This document shows positions 32,137-41,153 of a stretch of DNA of 64,000 nucleotides, one piece after another. Every line of letters begins with the position of its first letter. Position 1 is the first letter of the stretch. The notes under the pieces are model-generated. The model was not told the origin of the DNA and ran no database searches. It saw nothing but the letters and a program-made list of their open reading frames with translations. This DNA is from an uncultured Collinsella sp. (GTDB taxonomy: Bacteria; Actinomycetota; Coriobacteriia; Coriobacteriales; Coriobacteriaceae): the NCBI GenBank assembly GCA_900549715.1, contig URPK01000003.1, positions 124,001 through 188,000 on the forward strand. The letters are read 5' to 3'. The translations under genes and the position numbers were made by a program.

Positions 32137-33284
32137 AGCGGCTGTCGCTGCAGTGGCGCATCACGTTGATGACGGCACTGCTGATATGTTCAACCTGCGT
32201 ACTTATGAATTGCCTGGTTGGCTACTCCGGCATGCGCTACATGGACTCGATTGGTGCAGAAGCGTCGGCGCACAGCAAGGTGGAGACCGCATCGCCCAGC
32301 TCATTTGACCCGGCAAGCAAAGAGCTCGATGACGAGCTGACCATCGTCGTGAGTGACGCCCAAGCATCGTTTAGCGCGACGAGCTGGTGCATAACCGCGG
32401 CGGTGACGCTGCTCGGTGGCGTGCTGGCCTACTTTGTGAGCGGACATGCGCTGCAGCCGTTGCGCTCCTTTGCGGCGCAAGTCGAGAGCGTGCGGCCCGA
32501 CAACCTCGCCGACACAAAGATCAGCGAGGACGTGCCCTCTGAACTCAGGCGCTGCAGCGCATCGTTTAACGACATGATTTCCCGCCTTGACGAGGGATTT
32601 TCCGCACAAAAACAGTTTACGGGCAATGCGGCGCACGAGCTGCGCACGCCACTTGCGCTCATGCAAGCCCAGGTTGAGCTGTTTTGCGCCGAGCACCCCG
32701 ACGCCGATGCGGATACAGCGAGCCTGCTCCGGCTGCTGCAGGAGCAGACCGAGCGAATGACGCACATGACAAAGACCCTGCTCGAGATGAGCGAGCTGCG
32801 CAGCGTCCCCTGCAACGATGCGATTGACTTGGCGCCGATGATCGAAGAAGTGCTCACCGACCTGGCGCCCCTTGCCGAGCAAAAAGACATCACGCTTGCA
32901 AGCGAGGGCGACGCGCAGACGATCGGCAGCGACACGTTGATCTATCGGCTACTGTTCAACCTGGCTGAGAATGCCATACGTTACAGCGCGCCCAACTCGA
33001 CCGTGCAAATCAACGCCCGCACCGAAGACGACCGCGTGCTGCTACGTGTGCGTGACCAAGGGCCGGGCATTCCCGAGCAATACCAGACGAGCATCTTTCA
33101 GCCCTTCTTTCGCGTCGACAAATCGCGCAGCAGGGCATATGGCGGTGTGGGGCTGGGGCTTGCGCTGGTCTGGGAGATCGCCGCGCTTCACGGCGGCTCC
33201 ATCGAGGTCGAAGAGAGCTCGGAGCGCGGAACGACCATGCTCGTAACCCTTCCAAAACGATCCGCAGCGTTAACCGAGCAGTAA
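32133..33284 (+). CDS. Sensor histidine kinase
   Basis: 383-residue membrane kinase. Helices at about 10-30 and 86-104 enclose a short extracytoplasmic segment. A HAMP-like linker, a HisKA domain with H168 in AAHELRTPLAL, and an ATPase domain follow, with N-box NLAENAIRYSA, G1 DQGPGIP and G2 GGVGLGLALVW. Start codon inside the regulator's stop (ATGA). It is the cognate partner of the OmpR-type regulator; the small sensor loop suggests membrane or redox-state sensing rather than a large ligand. An intrinsic terminator follows. Confidence 0.9.
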   Translation: MKRLSLQWRITLMTALLICSTCVLMNCLVGYSGMRYMDSIGAEASAHSKVETASPSSFDPASKELDDELTIVVSDAQASFSATSWCITAAVTLLGGVLAYFVSGHALQPLRSFAAQVESVRPDNLADTKISEDVPSELRRCSASFNDMISRLDEGFSAQKQFTGNAAHELRTPLALMQAQVELFCAEHPDADADTASLLRLLQEQTERMTHMTKTLLEMSELRSVPCNDAIDLAPMIEEVLTDLAPLAEQKDITLASEGDAQTIGSDTLIYRLLFNLAENAIRYSAPNSTVQINARTEDDRVLLRVRDQGPGIPEQYQTSIFQPFFRVDKSRSRAYGGVGLGLALVWEIAALHGGSIEVEESSERGTTMLVTLPKRSAALTEQ

Positions 33285-33289
33285 AACGA

Positions 33290-33325
33290 AAGGGGGTCCC
33301 GCACACGTTTGCACGGGACCCCCTT
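33290..33325 (+). terminator. Intrinsic terminator after the two-component operon
   Basis: AAGGGGGTCCCG (33290-33301) pairs perfectly with CGGGACCCCCTT (33314-33325), then CTCC. Twelve-bp stem, 12-base loop. It stands 36 bases before the guaA remnant. Confidence 0.8.
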
Positions 33326-33360
33326 CTCCGTCAATGCAATTCGTCCAAAAGAGTAGAAGC

Positions 33361-33434
33361 TTACTCCCACTCAACGGTGCCGACGGGCTTGGGCGTGAGG
33401 TCGTAGCACACGCGGCAGATGCCGGGGACCTCCC
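33361..33434 (-). pseudogene. Remnant of the 3' end of guaA
   Basis: The minus strand reads EVPGICRVCYDLTPKPVGTVEWE and stop. The intact guaA at the right edge ends EVPGANRVCYDITSKPPATIEWE. DNA identity is roughly 80 percent over 72 bases, with the terminal 12 bases (TTACTCCCACTC on the plus strand) identical. No upstream guaA sequence is present: similarity stops at about 33434. Same orientation as the real gene 30 kb away, as expected for the displaced attachment half of an island inserted into guaA. Confidence 0.85.
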
Positions 33435-33535
33435 TTTATACGTTCGGCATAATCGTAGACGATACCAACAAATTCCAGTCCCGAGCAACAGGAGTACAAT
33501 TGCTGCTATTGTTGCCAGCTGTTGGGAGATGGAAG

Positions 33536-34540
33536 ATGAACTGCGATGGCTACCCATGCGTTCCCATGCCGTTGATGTGCACCGCCTTTGTGCCGGGGCA
33601 GATTGACGCTGCGGTTGCAGGCATTTCCGACCCCGATTCGCGCGCCATTGCCACGGCAGAAGCGCTGTACTTTCGCGGACAGGCCGCCCTCGCTGCCAAG
33701 TCGGCGCGTCCCTATCTTGACGCCACCGATCCAGCACTGCGCTATTCTGCCTGCTTTATCTGCGGATACGCCAGTCTGTCGCTCAACCGTATCGCCGACG
33801 CCCGCCGTTGCCTTGCGGGCATCCTCGATACGCCCACCGACGGGGAATCGCCCGCCGTCCACGCCATGCATATCCTGTTCGCCTCAGCCGCGAGCGTCCT
33901 GTTGCACTTGCCTTCCCCGTATTCCGCCGAAGAGTTTTATCCGCTTGCAGCGCATCTGCCCGAAGGCCTGCGCCTGTTCGCCAGCTACGTGATGGCGCAT
34001 ACTCTGTACCTGCGCGGCGAATATGGCCGCAGTCTGGGCATGGCGGAAAACGCCCTGATCATGAAACAGGGAAGCTATCCCATCTCGGAACTGTTCCTGC
34101 ACCTGGCAGCTTCCATGGCATGCATGAGTCTCAAAGACGTCGACGCCGCAAAGGCACACTTCGGAGCCGCTTGGGACATTGCGCGTCCCGACGGCCTTAT
34201 CGAGCTCATTGGCGAGCACCACGGCCTTTTGCAGGGGCTCATCGAGGCGTGCCTAAAAACGCAATACCCTGACGACTTCGCGCGCATCATCGAGATCACG
34301 TACCGCTTCAGCTACGGCTGGCGGCGCATCCACAACCCCGATTCGGGCGAGGACGTGGCCGACGATCTAACGACCACAGAATTCACCATGGCCATGCTCG
34401 CCTGTCGTGGGTGGACCAACGCCGAAATCGCTCGTCATATGGGTGTGTCGCCGGGCACCGTTAAAAACCGCCTATCAGGAGTGTATGCCAAGCTTGGTAT
34501 CGGAACTCGCGCCGAGCTGGTTGCCCACATGTTGCGCTAG
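33536..34540 (+). CDS. LuxR-family transcriptional regulator
   Basis: 334-residue protein. The C-terminal 60 residues are a LuxR/GerE helix-turn-helix (MLACRGWTNAEIARHMGVSPGTVKNRLSGVYAKLGI). The rest is all-helical, Ala-rich and TPR-like (for instance ALYFRGQAALAAKSARPYL and AKAHFGAAWDIARPDGLIELIGEHHGLL), resembling the sensory helical arrays of MalT-like regulators but without a P-loop. The ATG at 33536 has GGGAG eight bases upstream. It begins 100 bases after the guaA remnant and is followed in the same direction by the giant exported protein, which it may control. Confidence 0.82.
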   Translation: MNCDGYPCVPMPLMCTAFVPGQIDAAVAGISDPDSRAIATAEALYFRGQAALAAKSARPYLDATDPALRYSACFICGYASLSLNRIADARRCLAGILDTPTDGESPAVHAMHILFASAASVLLHLPSPYSAEEFYPLAAHLPEGLRLFASYVMAHTLYLRGEYGRSLGMAENALIMKQGSYPISELFLHLAASMACMSLKDVDAAKAHFGAAWDIARPDGLIELIGEHHGLLQGLIEACLKTQYPDDFARIIEITYRFSYGWRRIHNPDSGEDVADDLTTTEFTMAMLACRGWTNAEIARHMGVSPGTVKNRLSGVYAKLGIGTRAELVAHMLR

Positions 34541-34697
34541 CGGCCAGACTGCCCGGCGTATCGAAAGCACTTCGGGCGCCTGGCGCTTTCGCGCGCTCAA
34601 TTTGGACATTTTGACCCTTGAACGGCACTACCGCCACGTGGCACCTTCTCGCAAAATTGGATTATTTCCACCGATACCTGCGGGATGGGAGCCAAAG

Positions 34698-37600
34698 ATG
34701 CTTGATCGCCGTTCGTTACTTGTTGCCGGAGCGTCCTCGCTAGCGAGCATTATGTTGCCCCGCGTGCCGGGAAGCGAAAATGCCTTTCTGCTGCCGTTCG
34801 CGCCCACCACGGCCTATGCCGACGAAGAAGACCCCCTTCAGGGTGCTCGTTCTCTCGCGCACCATGTTCGGTATGGTCGTGGTCGACGTCGCCAACAAGA
34901 ATACGCCCATCACAGGTGCCCAGGTCACGCTCACATCGCGCTATGCCGCAGGCAAGCAGCTCACCGCCACGACCAATGACGAAGGCACGGCCATCTTTGA
35001 GGTCGCCCCTCTTTCGGAAGGCTACGTGGACGAGGCGACGCTTCTCGACGCGTACGACTTTAACGGCGGCATCTCCATTAGCATGGCGGGCTACCGCGAC
35101 GTCGAGATTCCCCTCGCGCGTGTCCAAGGCGGCACCGCCATTACCGCACCCACACGTCCGCTTTCCGACGGCGAGCCGTACTTTCGACAGCTCACGTTCG
35201 ACGAATGGGACATCCAGTACGCCGACGCCACGTTCATGGCATTGCCGAAGGACGACGCCGGAAACGACCAACCCGACACGCACGCCTTTACCGTGCAGGC
35301 CCATCTACCGCAGGGCGGGCAGGCAACGTTGCATATCAATAAAGTGACGCCCGCTGCGGGCAGCTCATCCGAAACCGTCACGCAGATTGGCCAAGTCAAG
35401 GCCAGCGCATCGGGCGCGAATAATCTGGCGACGTTCACACTCGAAGACAAGTTTCTCGACGCGGCATCGGGCCTTCTGGAAGAAGGGTGCAAGCTGCGCT
35501 TTGTCCTCGACTATCAGGGCAAAACCTACACGCTCTCATCCCCTATGGCCGTTGTCACCGCGCCGGCCGCAAAGTCGGAATCGGGCTCGACCACCATCAT
35601 TCCCACCACTATGGACCAAGAGATCACTCCGTTTGATTTCCCAGCGGCGTTTCCCGGCATCGGCGGCAACAAGTTCACCTGCTGGATGCCCTCGTTCCCC
35701 ATTCTGTTCGATTTCTCGTTTGCCGGGTACGTACTGTTTGGCGGAGGATACAAACCAGCCAGCTATATGAACGATTCGGGCAATCCGGATCCGGAGTACT
35801 GGAAGAAGTCACCGCGTGAGTCGGGCGCCAAGCAGGCAAACCGCTACCTCGACGAGATGGAGGGGAAGTGGAATCAATACAAGAGCATGAGCGCCGGTTC
35901 GGGTACCGATCCGAGGAACACCAAACTGCTTCGCCATCACTGCACACTGCTGTTTACGATGGATATCGCCACGCAGCTGTACGGATCGCTCGCCTACGAC
36001 TGGGTGGGCAAAACCTGGGGTGATAACAACGACCCCGCATACGGCAATATTAAGGCCCTCTTCCAGGTAAGAACCGACCTCAATTGGACCGAGCAGTTTA
36101 CCCTAGGACCAGTGCCGTTTTTCCTAAACGTCAACCCCTGGGTGCTAGCGAAGCTGGCGCTCGCCGTGGGCGCCCACACGCACGGTAGCGGCGCGGCGTT
36201 TTTCAAGAACATTTCGCTCGACTATTCCAACACGTCGGGCTCGTTCACCATCCAGATCGGGCTTGCCGTCACCTTTGGAGCCGGCGTTGCAGGCGTCGCC
36301 TCGTCTGCCGTGCGCGGCGCCGCATCCCTCACGTTGTTCATTGGGTACGAGAAGGCGGATGGACACCAGCTTCCGCGACTGCGCGTAGGTGCAGACGTCG
36401 ATGTCGATGTGATACTCCAGTTCGTAATGTTCAAGTGGACCACCAAGGCTTGGTCGGGATCGTGGCCCACACTCGCCGATTCGTGGGATATGTCAGTAAA
36501 CAATGGCGATCAGTATGTGCTTCAGCGCTCTGAGCTGGCCTTGGGTGGAGATACACCTTATACGCTGGATGCCCGCTTCGGCTCAGCCGGCAACGCCGAG
36601 GCAAGTGGTGTGCCGCAATTTATCGCATCGGCCACCATTGTCACCAACGCCGAGCTGCTCGCACGCGCCGAGGTTAAGGCCACTGCCGTAAACGTCGCGC
36701 CTGTCGTGCGCGATTGGGATCAAGCGGTTACGCGCATTGAACTCGAGGCGGATGCAGAAAGCGACGACACGGGACAGACCGAGCATTTCGTCCATGCACT
36801 GATAGAGAACGACGAAAACGCCGCGCCAATGTATAAGTACACCTATATCGGGCAGGCGACGAACGCCGTTGCGGACCCCAACGCCAATTCTACCGGCGTG
36901 TCGGAGGACGAGCGTGGCGGCATCAAGCCCTCGAGCGACAACGTGCTGTTTTCCGGCGTGCTCAGCGAAGCCCACATGAAGCTGGCAATGATTGCCGGTG
37001 TAGAATGCCTGTTCCGTATCGCCTCGGTGTGCTACGGCGACAATGGCCGCTCGCGCCTGGTGGTGCATACAAAGACGAACGGCACGTGGTCCGCTCCCAC
37101 ACCCGTGGACTTCCCCCTTGGGTTTGGCGAGGGCGACGTGGAGCGCGACGGCATATACGATTACGACTTCGACGTGGTGGAATATACGGACGGTAGAGGA
37201 AACCGGGACGCCTACGTGCTGCTGGTCTCGGGCGAGCGCCCCGCCGGTGACAACACCCTTTTCGATACGGCGAGCACAGCCGGCATACTGTCCGTTGTGC
37301 GCCTGCGCATAAGTAATGACGAGATCCGCGTGGTGTCGCATACGTCATGGCGCAGCATCTCGCGCGGCCGCCTGCAAGAGGATGGCTACCATTGCCTGCA
37401 GTGCCCGCGTATCACGGTGGGTAAGACGCTGGTCGACGGGCGCCTGTCGGGTGCCTACCTCCACCGCCGCGGAACCACCGCAGAAAAGGCGCTCGGCAGC
37501 GAGGCCGAAGTTGCGCTGGAGTGCTTTGCCCTGTGGTCGGACGTTTCGGGCGACAGCCTGACGTTCCGCCAAGTTCTCCGCTTTCCGCAAGCACCATCGA

Positions 37601-39066
37601 GTATCGAGCTGGGCGAGCCCGAGAATATCAACGGCAAAATGGTGGTGCCCGTTGCGTACGAGACCGCAGACGGTTGCGGCTGCGCATCGTACGCCGTGAT
37701 CGGCCAGTCCATTGCGGGCTGGGGCGTTATGTCACCAGACGCCACAGTGCCCCGTGCGGTGCCGTGGCCACAACACTCGGGCTTTTTGGCAACCGTCAAC
37801 GAGCAACTGCAGCACATTACTTGGACGCGAGGCGCATCGGCATTTGCAACGCAGCCCGTGGGTGCCGCAGGCTGTGGCCCGGCAGCGTTTAGCGTGAGCA
37901 ACAACGGCAGGTGCGTGCTCTATGTAGAGAACACCGATGGCAAGGTGGGACAAACCTACGACGAAGAAGGCAACCCGGTAGCAGTGATGGGCAAGCACTT
38001 CCGCATCTTCGCCAGCACCTTGGCAGGCGATCTGTTCACGGAGCCGTTCGTGATGTGCGAACTGGACCATCCCGTCGATCAGATAACGACATTTTTGACG
38101 TCGGGAGGCATGCTCTCCACGCTCGCCACGCACATTGTGAGCGCGGAGAAGAGCGAGGCAGAGCTACACGGCATCGAAGTGCCCTTGGTGGCGTGTGCCA
38201 CTCCGACAGGGGCGGTCGCCACCTCGGGCGCGGTGGTGCCCGGAGCAGCAGGCGAATCCTTCATGGTCACGGTGCGAAACGACGGCAACACCTTGCTGAC
38301 CGCCGGCACGATCGATCTGTACCGAGAGGGCTCCAGCCAGCCGTTCTCCAGCGCATCCATCGGATTCGGAGTGAACGCACGCACGGCATCGATCTACGAT
38401 CCGGAGCTTGCCGAGGACGCTTCGGCCAACGACATGGCACACGTGAAGTACGCACTCGAGACGCTGGGCGCACGTTTTGCGACGCACCCGCTGGTAGCCG
38501 ACAACGGCAACGCCGTGCTGGCACCGGGTTGCACGGCACAGTTCCGCATGAGCTTTGCCATCCCGGAGAGCTGGGGCGACGAGGTGGGCAAACGCGTCAC
38601 GCTGTATGCGAAGGCGCGTGACCTGGTGGCACTCGATCCCGTAACGCTCGAGGAAATTCGACCGGGCGCAAACTCGGCGCTGAGTGCCGTACTGCACGAG
38701 CTTCATGTGCCCGACGCGGCATGCGAACGCTCAGAAGTTCAGGTCGGCGTATGCGACAACGCGGATACGACGGGGCTTCACGATGCACCGATGACGATTG
38801 ATGGCGATGGCGGCTCGAGTGGAGGTGGCTCCGGCGGAAGCAGCTCCGGTGGCGGCAGTGGCTCTGGCAGCGGCAAGGATCACGGCACTAACAAGCGCTC
38901 CGGAAAAGCGGGCGTGCTTGCGGGCACGGGCGATGTCAACGCTCCCCTTACGGCAGCCGCTGCAGCACTCGCAGCGGCAGGTGCCGGCCTCGTCGTCTAC
39001 AGCGCCCGCCGCACGGCGCTCGAAAAAGACACCGCCAATGAGGTCAATTCGGATAGGCCTCGCTAG
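34698..39066 (+). CDS. Very large exported, wall- or membrane-anchored protein (frameshifted)
   Basis: A protein of about 1,455 residues if one base is removed. The ATG at 34698 has GGGAG upstream and starts a signal peptide, MLDRRSLLVAGASSLAS...TTAYADEEDP, with an RR pair that could be Tat-type. After five C at 34832-34836 the frame must shift to continue DEEDP-FRVLVLSRTMFGMVVVDV into the 1,400-residue body. The body begins with a carboxypeptidase-regulatory/prealbumin-like segment (ANKNTPITGAQVTLTS). A Gly/Ser linker near the C-terminus precedes VLAGTGD, a hydrophobic helix and RR, which looks like a non-canonical sortase signal. The middle matches no family I recognise. As sequenced, only a start inside the signal peptide (34780) gives the long frame. 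Confidence 0.72.
34832..34836 (+). other. C5 tract at the frameshift in the exported protein gene
   Basis: GAAGAAGACCCCCTTCAGG. With four C the signal peptide reads in frame into the body and the total length becomes divisible by three; with five C it does not. Could be a sequencing or assembly error, a fixed mutation, or a slippage site. Confidence 0.7.
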
Positions 39067-39156
39067 CTCCTAGTTACCTTTGTGAGAGACGCCGACTCGG
39101 CTCATCGAACATCAAAATGGGCTGGTTCTGAATACCCAGAGCCAGCCCATTGCGCA

Positions 39157-39741
39157 TTAAATGTCGTCTGAGGAGTCGAGTTCTGCCTCGAGCTTGGCAC
39201 GGCGTCTTTTCGCCGTGAAAAACGTTGCGCACAGGACAGCAAACGTGGCCGCGAAAATCGTCGCACCGCAGAACACGCCCGTGGCCAGGTTCGCCAACCA
39301 AAAGACGCTTTCGAGCGGTACAATCTGCGCCTCAGCGATACAGCGCATTGCGGCAATAACAAGCGCGAACGCGGCGCCGCTAAGACCGCTGACAAGCAGG
39401 AAATATCCAACAGGAAGATGCTCGGTTTGCCCAAAACGATTGGTATCGACATAGCCCTTCCGCGTTTGCAGTCCTGCGCAAATCAACATCACGAGAACGA
39501 GCCACAAATACATGGCTGCCTCGAACGGCGTTGCAAAGCCATGCGGCATTTCACTGGCGTCGCTGTGAACCCACGCAACCTGTCGAGCTATAAACTGGTA
39601 GAAAAAGATCATCAACATGCCAAACGAAAGCAGCACGAAACCAATCTTGTAGATCTTCGCGCTCTCAGCCTCCAGGCGTTCATCCTTTGGGCCGGCATAT
39701 TCACGCCACTTTTGCACGATTTTCAGATCTTCATATTTCAT
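39157..39741 (-). CDS. DUF6773-like membrane protein
   Basis: 194-residue membrane protein with four hydrophobic helices (about 33-52, 76-94, 110-130 and 145-172) and a charged C-terminus. The N-terminal RLEAESAKIYKIGFVLLSFGM pattern is like proteins always encoded beside small XRE regulators (DUF6773/DUF3796-type). The XRE gene lies nine bases upstream. Function unknown; such pairs behave like regulated membrane modules. AGGAG precedes the ATG. Confidence 0.72.
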   Translation of the reverse strand: MKYEDLKIVQKWREYAGPKDERLEAESAKIYKIGFVLLSFGMLMIFFYQFIARQVAWVHSDASEMPHGFATPFEAAMYLWLVLVMLICAGLQTRKGYVDTNRFGQTEHLPVGYFLLVSGLSGAAFALVIAAMRCIAEAQIVPLESVFWLANLATGVFCGATIFAATFAVLCATFFTAKRRRAKLEAELDSSDDI

Positions 39742-39750
39742 AGTGAACTC

Positions 39751-39981
39751 CTAAAGAGCATTAGGGTCGGCGTCGGTTTCGTCTTCCCAAAACAAGTCGT
39801 TCAACGTAACGCGCAGCGCCTTACAGATTGCCACGCACAAATTGAGCGTGGGGTTATAGCCGCCCGCCTCGATAAGGCCGATGGTTTGGCGCGTAACGCC
39901 CACGGCTTGGGCTAAGTCGGCTTGCGAAAGGCCAGCTGCCGCGCGCGCCGCCTTCATGCGTAGGTTCTTTTTGCCCGGCAT
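39751..39981 (-). CDS. Small XRE-family regulator
   Basis: 76-residue protein that is almost only a Cro/C1-type helix-turn-helix: MKAARAAAGLSQADLAQAVGVTRQTIGLIEAGGYNPTLNLCVAICKALRVTLNDLFW. The sequence is typical of the YozG/immunity-type repressor group. ATG at 39981 with AAGGA upstream. Its own promoter region carries three similar operator-like motifs, so autoregulation of the pair with the membrane protein is likely. Confidence 0.87.
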   Translation of the reverse strand: MPGKKNLRMKAARAAAGLSQADLAQAVGVTRQTIGLIEAGGYNPTLNLCVAICKALRVTLNDLFWEDETDADPNAL

Positions 39982-39999
39982 GGAGTTCCTTTCGTAGTA

Positions 40000-40071
40000 A
40001 TGGACAGATATCCGTTGCAACATGACAGAAATATATTGCATCCATCAGAAGATGTCAACTATATCTGTCAT
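40000..40071 (-). promoter_or_regulatory. Promoter and three operator-like sites of the XRE/membrane-protein pair
   Basis: On the minus strand TTGACA (40058-40053) and TATATT (40035-40030) are exactly 17 bases apart, a near-consensus promoter. The motif ATGACAGATAT occurs three times with small changes: 40000-40011 (ATGGACAGATAT), 40022-40035 (ATGACAGAAATATA) and inverted at 40060-40071 (TATATCTGTCAT). The sites bracket the promoter. Confidence 0.7.
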
Positions 40072-40404
40072 TATGGAAACCATGTTCGTCATCGCCATAG
40101 GAACATGCAATTTCGATTCGCTTTTCAATCTTACTCGGGCAGAACCGAGTGGAAGGACCCGAGTAAGTGGGACTTCGGCAGGGAGCGTGAACTCGCACGT
40201 ATAAAGAAGACGCTCAAGGCGCCCGCCTAGAAAGCGAAGTGCCGTCCTATCTCAGCGCCGAGACCTCAAAGATGACCAACGCCAGCGAAGTATTCGGGGC
40301 TCTCGCACATGGCTACTCATAATCGATGCCCGCGGCATGGCCAACGCGCACGCCAATAACCGGATTTGCCGGAACCATGCGTGCCCCATCGCTTAATAGC
40401 TCCG
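40072..40404. other. Spacer with possible decayed coding sequence
   Basis: 330 bases without an intact gene. A 9-bp inverted repeat TTACTCGGG/CCCGAGTAA lies at 40131-40166. The plus strand has two short protein-like stretches in different frames (for example VPSYLSAETSKMTNASEVFGALAHGYS ending near 40320), which may be the remains of a gene. Confidence 0.35.
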
Positions 40405-40965
40405 TTATTGTTCGATGATCTTCTTGACGACCGCGGGAACGCCTGCCGCCATCACGTTGTCCGGAAGGTCTTCCGTCACAACACTTCCCGCAGCGGTAAC
40501 GCAGCCGCTGCCGATGGTAACCCCCTGGAGTACGGACACGTTCGCGCCAAACCAGCAGTTATCGCCAACAACAATGGGCAGGGCCCTCTCGAGACCCAAG
40601 TTGCGCTCTTTTGCCCCAAGGGGATGCGAAGAGGTATAGAAGCCGCAAAACGGCCCAATAAACACGTTGTCACCAAAGGCAATAGAACCACCGTCCATAA
40701 AGTAGCAGCCATGGTTCACAAAGCAGCCGTCGCCAAAGGTTGTCTTGTCCCCGTAGTCAAAGTAGGCAGGCGAAAGGACCGTCAGCCCCGCCGGAAGATC
40801 GGTATCGAGCAAGGTTTTTAGGGCGTCAAGCTGCGCGTTGCTTCCGGGTTTTCCCATATTGAAGTCATGGCAGAGCTCCTCTGCCCTCGCCCGTTTTGCC
40901 AGAAGCTCCTCGTCAAAGTTGGCATCATGCCACTCCCCGCGCTCCATCTTCTCTTTCTCGGTCAC
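40405..40965 (-). CDS. Sugar O-acetyltransferase (maltose/galactoside acetyltransferase family)
   Basis: 186-residue left-handed beta-helix acetyltransferase. The N-terminal Mac domain (KMERGEWHDANFDEELLAKRARAEELCHDFN) is followed by hexapeptide repeats. FIGPFCGFYTSSHP carries the catalytic histidine, and IVVGDNCWFGANVSVLQGVTIGSG is the acetyl-CoA channel. It transfers acetyl from acetyl-CoA to a sugar hydroxyl. The GTG at 40965 is chosen because AGGGGG lies seven bases before it. It stands alone, divergent from the topoisomerase genes. Confidence 0.9.
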   Translation of the reverse strand: MTEKEKMERGEWHDANFDEELLAKRARAEELCHDFNMGKPGSNAQLDALKTLLDTDLPAGLTVLSPAYFDYGDKTTFGDGCFVNHGCYFMDGGSIAFGDNVFIGPFCGFYTSSHPLGAKERNLGLERALPIVVGDNCWFGANVSVLQGVTIGSGCVTAAGSVVTEDLPDNVMAAGVPAVVKKIIEQ

Positions 40966-41153
40966 TGTGAGCCCCCTTAATAAAAACATTTGTGGCGGCA
41001 ATTCTATCATTTGATAAGCCGTCGGTTTCCATACCGATAACGAACGCGCGTTCGATGGATTTCGTGTTAGGTAGAATCGTCTGTGGGCTGGGCTATGCTA
41101 CCTTGACTATCTATATGACTAAAACGCAGCAAGGGAGCACCGAGAGAGCGAGT

